Assembly (NCBI GenBank): GCA_002774635.1
Contig: PEXU01000030.1
Span: 23,368-60,598 of the forward strand
Reading direction: 5' to 3'
Origin: Candidatus Kerfeldbacteria bacterium CG08_land_8_20_14_0_20_40_16
GTDB taxonomy: Bacteria > Patescibacteriota > Patescibacteriia > UM-FILTER-42-10
Length of the DNA stretch: 37,231 nt
Positions 9,815 through 16,543 of this stretch are shown piece by piece; within the stretch, counting starts at the first letter, position 1; each line of letters opens with the position of its first letter. The notes beneath the pieces were generated by a model. It saw only the letters and a list, made by a program, of their open reading frames with translations. It was not told the origin of the DNA and did no database searches. A program made the position numbers and the translations under genes.

Positions 9815-9843
9815 TTGCCAAATAATTTTTAAACCATTACAAT
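9815..9843 (+). promoter_or_regulatory. Sigma-70-type promoter for ftsZ
   Basis: TTGCCA (9815-9820) and TACAAT (9838-9843) with a 17-base spacer lie in the ftsA-ftsZ gap. The predicted start is about 31 bases before the ftsZ ATG, so ftsZ can be expressed apart from ftsA. Confidence 0.65.
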
Positions 9844-9880
9844 TATTTTAGGATAAAATAATAACTTTTAAAGCAATTTT

Positions 9881-11035
9881 ATGGAAATTAAACCAGATAT
9901 CGAGACATTTGCCAAAATAAAAGTATTAGGAGTAGGAGGAAGTGGCGGAGCAGCAATCAATCGAATGGTTTCTTCCAAAATCAAGGGAATTGATTTTATT
10001 GCCATTAATACCGATGCTCAAGCGCTGCACCATTCTCAAGCAACTGCTAAAATTCACATTGGAAAAAACACCACTCGCGGTTTAGGAGCCGGCATGGATC
10101 CGGAACTGGGCCAAAAGGCGGCTGAGGAAAACCGCGAAGAATTATCCGAGCTTTTAAAGGGTTCGGATATGGTTTTTATTACCTGTGGATTAGGCGGCGG
10201 AACAGGCACGGGAGCATCACCAATCATTGCTGATATCGCCAAAGAGGTCGGGGCCCTAACGGTGGCTGTGATAACCAAGCCTTTTGCCTTTGAAGGAGAA
10301 CAGAGAAGATCGATTGCCGAAAGCGGCTTAAGAGATCTGGCTGATCGGGTAGATTCTACAATTACTATTCCTAATGATCGCATTTTGCAGATTATTGACA
10401 AAAAAACATCTCTATTGGAAGCGTTTGGGATAGTAGACGATGTATTGCGGCAGGGCGTGCAGGGAATTTCCGATTTAATAACTGTTCCGGGTTTGATTAA
10501 CGTTGATTTTGCCGATGTTAAAGCGATTATGGAGAATACCGGTTCCGCTCTGATGGGCATTGGAAGCGCCAGTGGCGAAAATAGAGCAATAGAGGCAGCA
10601 AAGGCCGCAATTGACAGTCCTTTACTGGAATTAAATATTGATGGTGCAAAAGGTATTTTATTTACGGTAACAGGTGGTCCGGATCTAGGAATGCACGAAG
10701 TCAACGAAGCAGCTAAAATTATCACCGAGTCTGCTGATCCTAACGCTAAGGTGATATTTGGATCAGTAATTGACGAAGATTTAGAAGATGAAGTAAGAAT
10801 TACCGTGATTGCCACGGGATTTGGAGAGGGGGCGAAAGCCAAGACAATAAAAAGAGAAACGGTGCTGCCTTCCGAAGACATAAATGTTTTTGGCCGCATC
10901 GAAGAGCCGATTGTTGCTGCCCCTTCTGTGCCAGCCGCGAGCCGTGGCTCAGTGAAAGAAGAAAAGAAATCCGTGAGCAAAAAAGAAGAGGAGGATCTGG
11001 AAATCCCCGCCTTCATTCGCAAGAAAATGATGTAA
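9881..11035 (+). CDS. ftsZ: Cell division GTPase FtsZ
   Basis: This 384-residue tubulin homologue forms the cytokinetic ring. Motifs are 'GVGGSGGAAINRM' at 17-29, the tubulin signature 'GGGTGTGASP' near 107, the T7 synergy loop 'GLINVDFADVKAIM' near 205, and the C-terminal peptide 'EIPAFIRKKMM', which binds FtsA. A short variable linker rich in Ser, Lys and Glu separates the GTPase core from that peptide. All key residues appear intact. It has a promoter in the ftsA-ftsZ gap and a strong terminator 12 bases after the stop codon. Confidence 0.98.
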   Translation: MEIKPDIETFAKIKVLGVGGSGGAAINRMVSSKIKGIDFIAINTDAQALHHSQATAKIHIGKNTTRGLGAGMDPELGQKAAEENREELSELLKGSDMVFITCGLGGGTGTGASPIIADIAKEVGALTVAVITKPFAFEGEQRRSIAESGLRDLADRVDSTITIPNDRILQIIDKKTSLLEAFGIVDDVLRQGVQGISDLITVPGLINVDFADVKAIMENTGSALMGIGSASGENRAIEAAKAAIDSPLLELNIDGAKGILFTVTGGPDLGMHEVNEAAKIITESADPNAKVIFGSVIDEDLEDEVRITVIATGFGEGAKAKTIKRETVLPSEDINVFGRIEEPIVAAPSVPAASRGSVKEEKKSVSKKEEEDLEIPAFIRKKMM

Positions 11036-11046
11036 AATTAATATTT

Positions 11047-11085
11047 AAGAAGGCGCGAATACGCATTCGCGCCTTCTTTGTTTTT
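11047..11085 (+). terminator. Intrinsic terminator after ftsZ
   Basis: A 14-bp perfect stem (AAGAAGGCGCGAAT / ATTCGCGCCTTCTT) with a 4-base loop is followed by TGTTTTT. The inner arms GCGCGAAT-(4)-ATTCGCGC are identical to the palindrome found inside purL at 36198-36217, so this terminator may derive from a dispersed repeat. Its T-tract also supplies the -35 of the next promoter. Confidence 0.85.
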
Positions 11086-11106
11086 CGTAAAGCATATTGC
11101 TATACT
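11078..11106 (+). promoter_or_regulatory. Promoter of the glycosyltransferase gene, now captured by the GIY-YIG cassette
   Basis: TTGTTT (11078-11083) and TATACT (11101-11106) are 17 bases apart. The predicted transcript starts at or next to the ATG at 11114. That ATG was the original start of the glycosyltransferase if the cassette is removed, so the ancestral mRNA was probably leaderless. Confidence 0.6.
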
Positions 11107-11320
11107 TAAAAGCATGAATCCCGTTAGAGAAAAGCAAATGTTTTACACATAACATTATGCAAAGCTTAAAAAACAAACATTGGTATACTGGTTGCACTAA
11201 CAATCTACGGAAGCGCTTTAGAGAACACAATAATAACTTAATATTATCTATTAAAGGTCGAGGTCCTTTCGTTCTAATTTATTATGAAGCGTGTTTAAAC
11301 AAAGATGATGCTTTTGCTCG

Positions 11321-11350
11321 CCCCGCTTGGAGGCAAGGCCTCTAACGGAG
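11321..11350. repeat. Degenerate 30-bp palindromic element inside the GIY-YIG pseudogene
   Basis: The arms CCCCGCTTGGAGGC and GCCTCTAACGGAG pair imperfectly around AAG. The flanking tetranucleotides CTCG and CCAG differ, but using the right copy alone restores 'GAT GCT TTT GCC AGA GAA' (DAFARE), the expected GIY-YIG sequence. I read it as an old insertion whose left duplication has mutated. The 34 added bases shift the frame. Confidence 0.6.
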
Positions 11351-11381
11351 CCAGAGAAAGATACCTAAAATCAGGTATGGG

Positions 11382-11428
11382 CCCCGTTAGAAATTTAAAT
11401 GATTTTCTGTTAAAAATTTCTAACGGGG
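11382..11428. repeat. 47-bp palindromic element nested in the GIY-YIG pseudogene
   Basis: 15-bp perfect inverted ends CCCCGTTAGAAATTT and AAATTTCTAACGGGG enclose 17 bases. The element is flanked by TGGG on both sides (11378-11381, 11429-11432). Removing 51 bases restores 'YLKSGMGKRYLKNRLK', the typical family C-terminus. The insertion is in frame and adds 17 residues ('GPVRNLNDFLLKISNGV'). Confidence 0.8.
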
Positions 11429-11480
11429 TGGGCAAAAGATATTTAAAAAATCGTCTAAAGCGCTTCCTTTCTCTAACGGG

Positions 11481-12683
11481 ATGAAAGTAGCGTTTTTCAC
11501 CAATAATTATCTTCCCCGAATCAGCGGTGTCGCTAATTCCGTTGAATTTCTAAGAAAATCGCTAGAAGAATTAGGAATAGAGGTGTTTGTTTTTGCGCCA
11601 AGCTATGAAATTAACGATTACCCTTCTAGTCAAGAGCGGATAATCAGAATCCGTTCCTTAAGATTCTGGTGGCTAAAAAGATTTGCGTTTCCACTGCCTT
11701 TTTTTAACATCCAAAAAATAAATCGGGTACTATCTCGCATCCAGCCGGACATTATCCATTTTCACCAGCCTTTTTTACTGGGCCGGCTGGCTCTAAAATG
11801 GGCAATTAAATCTAGAGTGCCGGTGGTTTTCACTTATCACTCTCTTTATGAAGAGTATGTCCATTATTTTCCTTTCCATCAAAAAATATGCAAAAAAATG
11901 GCCAGTTACTACACGGTGGATAGCGCTAACAAAAGCAATTTAATTATTTGTCCCACCGAACAAGTCGCTGATTATCTGCGTGCGAAGGGGGTAAGTAATA
12001 GAATAGTGGTAGTACCAACCGGGATAGACTTTAATTGTTACGGTCAACGCTTTACCGAGAAGCAACTAAGGGAGTTTAAGCAAACTCTCGGGATTACTAC
12101 CGACAATAAAATCTTGCTTTACGTAGGGAGAATGGTTAAAGAAAAAAACATCCAATTTTTATTGAGAGCGGCGGAAAAGATTCTAAAGCAGAGAAAAGAC
12201 ATGATATTAATTATGGTGGGAGACGGCACTCTTCTAAGTTCCTATTGCCGATTCGCTCAAAAGATGAGAATTGATAAACAGATAATCTGGACCGGTTCTC
12301 AGCCGCCGGAAAAACTCCCCTGGTTTTACCAAATTGCTGATCTGTTTCTTTTCCCATCCAAAACCGATACGCAGGCGATCGTGCTTTACGAAGCGTTAGC
12401 CAGCGGTCTGCCGGTGATTGCCGTTGCTTCTTTGGCCAGCAAAGCGATTGTTAAAAACGGTGATAATGGTTTTCTATCTAGTGATGATTTGGGAGAATTT
12501 TCCCGGGCAGTAATCAATAATTTATCTTTCAAACAAAAAAAGCCCATTTTTCTAGAACAAAAGAAATATACCCCGTCCGAAATCGCTCTCTTTGTTTATC
12601 AGCTTTATCAGAAAGTAATTTCAGAGTATTCCTTTGCCAAAAAATATCATTCGGTAAGCTATAAAACTAATGAATCAGTCTGA
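11481..12683 (+). CDS. GT4-family glycosyltransferase (diacylglycerol glucosyltransferase-like)
   Basis: This 400-residue GT-B enzyme opens with 'KVAFFTNNYLPRISGVANSV', typical of retaining GT4 enzymes that glycosylate diacylglycerol or phosphatidylinositol. The acceptor side includes 'IIHFHQPFLLG' and 'FTYHSLYEEYVHY'; the donor side includes 'LYVGRMVKEKNIQFLL' and an EX7E-like 'DTQAIVLYEALASGLP' with Asp in place of the first Glu. It probably transfers a hexose to a membrane lipid on the cytoplasmic face. The start ATG is made partly by the last base of the GIY-YIG cassette and partly by the duplicated TGAA. Its last 14 bases overlap the phosphatidyltransferase gene, so the two are coupled. 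The exact sugar and acceptor cannot be told. Confidence 0.88.
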   Translation: MKVAFFTNNYLPRISGVANSVEFLRKSLEELGIEVFVFAPSYEINDYPSSQERIIRIRSLRFWWLKRFAFPLPFFNIQKINRVLSRIQPDIIHFHQPFLLGRLALKWAIKSRVPVVFTYHSLYEEYVHYFPFHQKICKKMASYYTVDSANKSNLIICPTEQVADYLRAKGVSNRIVVVPTGIDFNCYGQRFTEKQLREFKQTLGITTDNKILLYVGRMVKEKNIQFLLRAAEKILKQRKDMILIMVGDGTLLSSYCRFAQKMRIDKQIIWTGSQPPEKLPWFYQIADLFLFPSKTDTQAIVLYEALASGLPVIAVASLASKAIVKNGDNGFLSSDDLGEFSRAVINNLSFKQKKPIFLEQKKYTPSEIALFVYQLYQKVISEYSFAKKYHSVSYKTNESV

Positions 12684-13950
12684 TAACAAACCAGTCCCTC
12701 TTTTAGCGGCAAAGGCAGTTCCCAACCTGATCACTTTCTCTCGGCTGGCGCTTTTCTGGCCGATGATTTTAGCTCTTCAAAGCAAGAATTATGGGGTACT
12801 ATTTTTTTGGATAGCACTTTTTTTTCTATTGGATAACTTAGACGGCCATCTTGCCAGAAAGCTCCAAGCGGAGAGTAATTTTGGCAGGTTATTTGATTCT
12901 TTTGTGGATAAAACAGTTTTCTTAGTGTTGGTGATCTTCGCTTTTTATTTTCAGATTATCCCTTTTTATCTCTTTATTGCTGTTTTGTTGATTAATATTA
13001 TCCAACTATCCTTTTCTTTCTGGATTGTCTTTTCCTATGAAAGAAAAGAACTGCCCAGGACGTATTTATCATTAATAGGAGGTGGTATTTTTTTCTTAAG
13101 CCTGTTTTTAAGGGGAGTTTTCGCTGATTTGACTTATTGCTTGGTGATCATCCTTTATTTTAACCATCTCTATTACTACGGAAAACAGATCTGGCTAATT
13201 AAGGCGGATAAGTCTATGTTTTCGAGGAAAATCCGTAAGATAAAAGAAGCGGCAGCAAAAATTCCCGCTTTAAGAAAAATATCCCAATACGTTTTTTTAA
13301 AACTGAAAAGAAGGAACGAGCTTAATTCGCATCCCGTCCAAATAGCAACGGCTGCCAATCTTGTTACCATTACTCGTTTATTGCTTATACCCCCGCTGAT
13401 TTATTATTATTGGCAGCAAGTAACCGCCGGCTGGATTATTCTTTTAGTAATTTTCGTGGGAGCCGATTTTTTAGACGGAGCGCTGGCGCGGCGTTTTAAC
13501 CAAGTGAGCCAGATCGGAAAAATAATGGATGCCGTTGTCGACAAAGTACTGTTCTCTTCTTTTCTGCTAGTATGGCTATTTCAGGGATTATTGCCCGTTT
13601 GGCTGTTTGGATTCATAATAATGCGGGTACTACTAATTCTATTGATGGCCGGAGTAATTTGGCTCACCCCGTTACTTGAATGCCCGGAAGTCTTGACACG
13701 GGGTGATCATAGTTGTCGATCGTACTTGCCACAGGGTATAACGTCCTGTAATCAAGTAACGGGGCTCACGATAAAAAAACCATTGCCCCTATCTTATTTT
13801 AGTTTTATTTCCATTGTATCTCTTCTCTTTTTTATCTACGGACAGAATAACTTTTGGTTAGTGCTCGCCATCTTATTTACTTGGCAATTGATTGTTAATT
13901 ACTGGCATCAAGGAATAGTAAGCTTGATAAATAAAAAAGTAGTCGTATAA
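12670..13950 (+). CDS. Two-domain CDP-alcohol phosphatidyltransferase with an in-frame repeat insertion
   Basis: This 426-residue membrane protein holds two complete CDP-OH phosphatidyltransferase domains in tandem. Domain 1 has the DxxDGxxARx8Gx3Dx3D motif as 'DNLDGHLARKLQAESNFG' and 'FDSFVDK' (about 55-80); domain 2 has 'DFLDGALARRFNQVSQIG' and 'MDAVVDK' (about 265-292). Each 'NLITFSRL' / 'NLVTITRL' helix precedes its motif. Such enzymes swap CMP for an alcohol head group (glycerol-3-phosphate or inositol-phosphate types) at the inner membrane. Fusion of two active-looking copies is unusual. A 98-bp palindromic element inserts 34 residues (about 333-366) into domain 2 without breaking the frame. 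The gene overlaps the glycosyltransferase, suggesting a lipid pathway unit. Confidence 0.87.
   Translation: MNQSDNKPVPLLAAKAVPNLITFSRLALFWPMILALQSKNYGVLFFWIALFFLLDNLDGHLARKLQAESNFGRLFDSFVDKTVFLVLVIFAFYFQIIPFYLFIAVLLINIIQLSFSFWIVFSYERKELPRTYLSLIGGGIFFLSLFLRGVFADLTYCLVIILYFNHLYYYGKQIWLIKADKSMFSRKIRKIKEAAAKIPALRKISQYVFLKLKRRNELNSHPVQIATAANLVTITRLLLIPPLIYYYWQQVTAGWIILLVIFVGADFLDGALARRFNQVSQIGKIMDAVVDKVLFSSFLLVWLFQGLLPVWLFGFIIMRVLLILLMAGVIWLTPLLECPEVLTRGDHSCRSYLPQGITSCNQVTGLTIKKPLPLSYFSFISIVSLLFFIYGQNNFWLVLAILFTWQLIVNYWHQGIVSLINKKVVV
13667..13764. repeat. 98-bp palindrome-ended element inserted in frame in the phosphatidyltransferase gene
   Basis: 13-bp perfect inverted ends CCCCGTTACTTGA (13667-13679) and TCAAGTAACGGGG (13752-13764) are flanked by CTCA on both sides (13663-13666, 13765-13768). 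Element plus duplication is 102 bases, 34 codons. Removing it joins 'VIWLT' to 'IKKPLPLS', a continuous membrane-helix/loop sequence. The insert has no stop in the host frame. Confidence 0.85.
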
Positions 13951-13951
13951 T
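13924..13951 (+). promoter_or_regulatory. Promoter for the HtrA-like protease gene
   Basis: TTGATA (13924-13929) and a perfect TATAAT (13946-13951) are 16 bases apart, overlapping the stop codon of the phosphatidyltransferase gene. The predicted leader is about 20 bases, with no Shine-Dalgarno. Confidence 0.65.
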
Positions 13952-13977
13952 AATATTTAGACTATCTTAGAATTAAA

Positions 13978-15231
13978 ATGAATAAAATTAAAGAAATGTT
14001 AGATTTCAACAAAAAATCATTCAAGAGTTATATTATTATTTCCATAGTAATTAGTTTCTTAATTGGTGGAATTTCCGGCGCTTTTTTTGGTATGATTGGG
14101 GGAAGTTTAATTACTCCTTCGATTAAGGATTTCTTGAGACTTCCCACTATCTCAAACAGCGATAATACCGGTTCTACTATTAAAAATGTAACTGTTAAGG
14201 AAGAGTCCGCCACGATTGATGTTGTTAATAAAGTAAGCCCGGCCGTGGTGAGCATAGTGGCCACCCAGGATCTGAGCAAGTTGTACCAGCAGAATAGTTT
14301 TTATCCGTTTAATGATTTTTTCGGCTTTGGCTCGCCTAATCAGCAGCAGCCTTCGGGAAAGCAAGAGGTATCCAGCGGAACCGGTTTCATTGTTTCTCCC
14401 GACGGAATGATTGTGACTAACAAACACGTGGTTTCTATATCAGATGCCGAATATTCTGTGCTGACCAATGATGGCAATAGATATGATGCCAAAATAGTAG
14501 CCACTGATCCTTTAAACGATGTCGCTGTTCTAGACATTGATGCTAATAACCTTCCTATTGCCACCTTAGGCGATTCCGATGGTATTCAGATCGGACAGAC
14601 GGTCATTACCATTGGAAACAGTTTGGGGGAATACACTAATACCGTTACCAAAGGAGTGATTAGCGGAATTGACCGAACGATAACCGCCAGTGGGCAAAAT
14701 TCCAGCGAAACTTTGGAAGGAGTAATTCAAACCGATGCTTCGATCAACCCCGGTAATTCAGGCGGTCCTTTAATTGATTTGGATGGCAGTGTTATTGGGA
14801 TCAATACCGCGATTGATCAACAAGGAGAATCTATTGGTTTCGCTATTCCGATTAACGAAGTAAAAACAGTGGTGGATAGCGTTAATAAATATGGTAAAGT
14901 CGTAAGGCCTGTTTTAGGAGTACGCTATATTCTTGTTACTCCAGCCTTAAAAGAACAAAACAATCTTAGCGTTGATTACGGAGCGCTAGTAGTAAAAGGG
15001 CAGTCAGGAGCTTTGGCCGTTGTTCTGGGAAGCGCCGCCGATAAAGCGGGAATTGAAGAGAACGACATCATCCTTGAAATTGATGGCCAAAAAATAGACC
15101 AAAATCACAGCCTAGCGGGAATAATTAGAAAATATAAGCCGGGTGACGCAGTAACTTTAAAAATTCTCCACGACGGAAAAGAGAAAACCGCTCAGGCTAC
15201 TTTAATGGAATATCAAGAAAACTCTAGTTAA
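13978..15231 (+). CDS. HtrA/DegP-like serine protease with PDZ domain
   Basis: This 417-residue S1C protease is anchored by an N-terminal helix (about 18-43) and faces the outside. The catalytic triad is visible: His in 'VTNKHVVS' near 149, Asp in 'DPLNDVAVLDID' near 181, and Ser in 'INPGNSGGPLID' near 260. A single PDZ domain follows at about 310-405 ('AADKAGIEENDIILEIDG'). HtrA proteins degrade or refold damaged envelope proteins. With three DsbA-like proteins and huge secreted proteins in the same window, a quality-control role at the cell surface is likely. It has its own promoter and is followed by a hairpin at 15291. Confidence 0.95.
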   Translation: MNKIKEMLDFNKKSFKSYIIISIVISFLIGGISGAFFGMIGGSLITPSIKDFLRLPTISNSDNTGSTIKNVTVKEESATIDVVNKVSPAVVSIVATQDLSKLYQQNSFYPFNDFFGFGSPNQQQPSGKQEVSSGTGFIVSPDGMIVTNKHVVSISDAEYSVLTNDGNRYDAKIVATDPLNDVAVLDIDANNLPIATLGDSDGIQIGQTVITIGNSLGEYTNTVTKGVISGIDRTITASGQNSSETLEGVIQTDASINPGNSGGPLIDLDGSVIGINTAIDQQGESIGFAIPINEVKTVVDSVNKYGKVVRPVLGVRYILVTPALKEQNNLSVDYGALVVKGQSGALAVVLGSAADKAGIEENDIILEIDGQKIDQNHSLAGIIRKYKPGDAVTLKILHDGKEKTAQATLMEYQENSS

Positions 15232-15290
15232 AAAGTTGGAGGTATCCGAATCGAAATATCTTTAGGATTGCTTTTCAAAGACAATAATCG

Positions 15291-15316
15291 GTAGGTGGAA
15301 ATTATTTTCCACCTAC
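15291..15316. terminator. Hairpin between htrA-like gene and prfB
   Basis: A perfect 11-bp stem GTAGGTGGAAA / TTTCCACCTAC with loop TTAT. No T-tract follows, so it is either a weak terminator or a dispersed palindrome. Confidence 0.45.
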
Positions 15317-15323
15317 ATTAAGA

Positions 15324-15352
15324 TTGCTAAAAACAGCAACTCTTGTTAAAAT
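15324..15352 (+). promoter_or_regulatory. Leaderless promoter for prfB
   Basis: TTGCTA (15324-15329), 17 bases, TAAAAT (15347-15352) preceded by the extended -10 TGT. The -10 ends 6 bases before the prfB ATG, so transcription should begin at or next to the start codon. Confidence 0.65.
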
Positions 15353-15358
15353 CATCTT

Positions 15359-16457
15359 ATGCGCGAAGTTATTGAAGAGATTATCAAACTGAAGGAAAAA
15401 ATTTCCAAAATATGGAGGTTTCTTTGACCTTGCTGAATCAAAAGCTCAGATCAAAGCGTTGGAATACGAAATGAACCAGCCCGAATTCTGGAAAAACCAG
15501 TCCCGAGCCAAAAAAGTCAGCCAGAAGCTGGATGACTTAAAAAAGGAAGTGTCAGCTTGGGAAAAACTACAGCAGGAAACGACGGAGCTATTAGAAATCG
15601 CTCAATTAGACGAGGCGGACCAGGATGTTAATTTAAGAAAAGAAGCCGAGACTAAGCTCCAAGAGCTCCAAAAAAAGTACGAGCAACTGGAGTTTTTTAC
15701 TTTACTAGATGAAGAGTATGATCGCAATGATGCCATTTTCTCCATTCACGCCGGCACCGGCGGGGTAGACGCCCAAGACTGGACCGCCATGCTTTTAAGA
15801 ATGTATCTCCGCTTCTGTGAAAGAAAAGGGTTTAAAACCAGAATTGTACAGGAAAGCCGCGGGCAGGAGGCCGGAATCAAAAGCGTCACGGTGCTGGTCC
15901 AAGGAACCTGGGCTTATGGCTATTTGAAAGCCGAGGCGGGCGTGCATCGACTGGTTCGCATTTCTCCTTTTGATGCCGAAAAAATGCGGCACACCTCTTT
16001 TGCCCTTTTAGAGGTATTGCCTGATCTGGGAGATTTAAAAAGTATTGAGCTTAAGGAAGAAGATTTAAAAATAGATACTTTCCGTTCTTCCGGCCACGGC
16101 GGCCAGAGCGTTAATACCACTGATTCGGCCGTTAGAATAACTCATAAGCCTACCGGAATAACGGTATCCTGCCAAAACGAACGTTCCCAGCTCCAGAATA
16201 AGGAATTCGCTCTAAAAATACTAAAGAGCAAGCTCCATCAATTGCGGCTTTCCCAACGCAAAAAAAAGCAGAATCAATTAAAAGGAGAAGCAATTTCTGC
16301 GGAATGGGGTAACCAGATCCGTTCTTACGTTCTCCATCCCTATAAAATGGTGAAAGATCATCGGACGAAATATGAAGTAAAAGAACCGGAAAAAGTACTC
16401 AATGGAGAAATTGATGAATTTATCGAAGCTTTCTTGCGAAAGGAAATTAGGAAGTAG
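15359..16457 (+). CDS. prfB: Peptide chain release factor 2 with programmed +1 frameshift
   Basis: The gene starts at ATG 15359 in one frame, reads 22 codons ('MREVIEEIIKLKEKISKIW...') to UGA at 15425, and continues in the +1 frame as 'DLAESKAQIKALEYEM'. The total is about 365 residues, the normal RF2 length, so the track's start at 15459 is wrong. The RF2 codon-recognition motif is 'RISPFDAEKMRH' and the peptidyl-hydrolysis motif is 'GHGGQSVN'. RF2 releases peptides at UGA and UAA. The frameshift autoregulates RF2: low RF2 causes a pause at UGA and a slip. Its presence shows UGA is a stop codon in this organism. The last codons and stop lie in a repeat shared with the next spacer. Confidence 0.96.
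15415..15428 (+). promoter_or_regulatory. RF2 programmed +1 frameshift site
   Basis: The stretch GGAGGTTTCTTTGAC contains an internal Shine-Dalgarno-like GGAGG, three bases, then the slippery CTT before TGA C. This is the classical arrangement (E. coli AGGGGGTATCTTTGAC). Slipping from CUU to UUU moves the ribosome into the long frame. Confidence 0.92.
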
Positions 16458-16540
16458 GAAGTTAGCTTGTAGGAAGTTAACTTGCGGCTTGTAGATACCT
16501 AAATTCTACAAGCTACAAGCTAATTTCCTAACTTCCTAAC
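16446..16540. repeat. Long imperfect inverted repeat between prfB and glmS
   Basis: The left arm TAGGAAGTTAGCTTGTAG is nearly the reverse complement of CTACAAGCTAATTTCCTA on the right; about 27 bp pair with one gap and two mismatches. Further CTTGTAG and AGGAAGTTA copies lie in tandem. It fills the whole 86-base gap and covers the last codons of prfB. It could fold into a long RNA hairpin. Origin unknown. Confidence 0.75.
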
Positions 16541-16543
16541 AAC

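Larger units (their letters stand above)
11119..11481 (+). mobile_element. GIY-YIG nuclease cassette with terminal inverted repeats and 4-bp target duplication
   Basis: The 363-bp segment is bounded by perfect 14-bp inverted repeats TCCCGTTAGAGAAA (11119-11132) and TTTCTCTAACGGGA (11468-11481). The 4 bases TGAA flank it on both sides (11115-11118 and 11482-11485). Removing the element and one TGAA joins 'agcATGAA' to 'AGTAGCG', giving the expected start ATG AAA GTA GCG of the glycosyltransferase immediately after its -10 box. The cargo is a decayed GIY-YIG nuclease gene. The same CCCGTTAGA end motif bounds smaller elements at 11382 and 32378, and a related CCCCGTTA end bounds one at 13667. 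A mobile origin is inferred from the repeats and duplications; no known transposase is present. Confidence 0.75.
11138..11484 (+). pseudogene. GIY-YIG endonuclease (YhbQ/UPF0213-like), frameshifted and carrying two palindromic insertions
   Basis: Three frames together encode one small GIY-YIG protein. Frame 1 gives 'MFYT' and then stops at TAA 11150. Removing one A (11151/11152) gives 'MFYTYIMQSLKNKHWYTGC', which joins the 11157-11345 ORF holding 'RKRFREHN' and the 'YYEA' glutamate strand. After a 30-bp palindromic insertion plus 4-bp duplication the frame changes to 'RERYLKSGM'. After a second, 47-bp insertion it continues 'KRYLKNRLKRFLSLTG' and stops at TGA 11482. In the intact ancestor the frame would run from the host ATG at 11114 through the inverted repeat ('MNPVREKQ'). 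The stop overlaps the glycosyltransferase ATG as ATGA. As written the nuclease is probably inactive. Confidence 0.75.

Noticed and set aside
10054-11022. 322-residue minus-strand ORF opposite ftsZ
   Set aside because: Shadow frame of ftsZ; low-complexity Ser/Ile/Pro composition, no family features, and ftsZ is certain.
11119-13764. CRISPR array made of the CCCCGTTA repeats
   Set aside because: Copies are inverted, far apart and flanked by target duplications; there is no regular repeat-spacer pattern and no cas gene.
16458-16543. glmS ribozyme upstream of glmS
   Set aside because: The spacer is only 86 bases and is fully explained by inverted repeats; no ribozyme core is visible.
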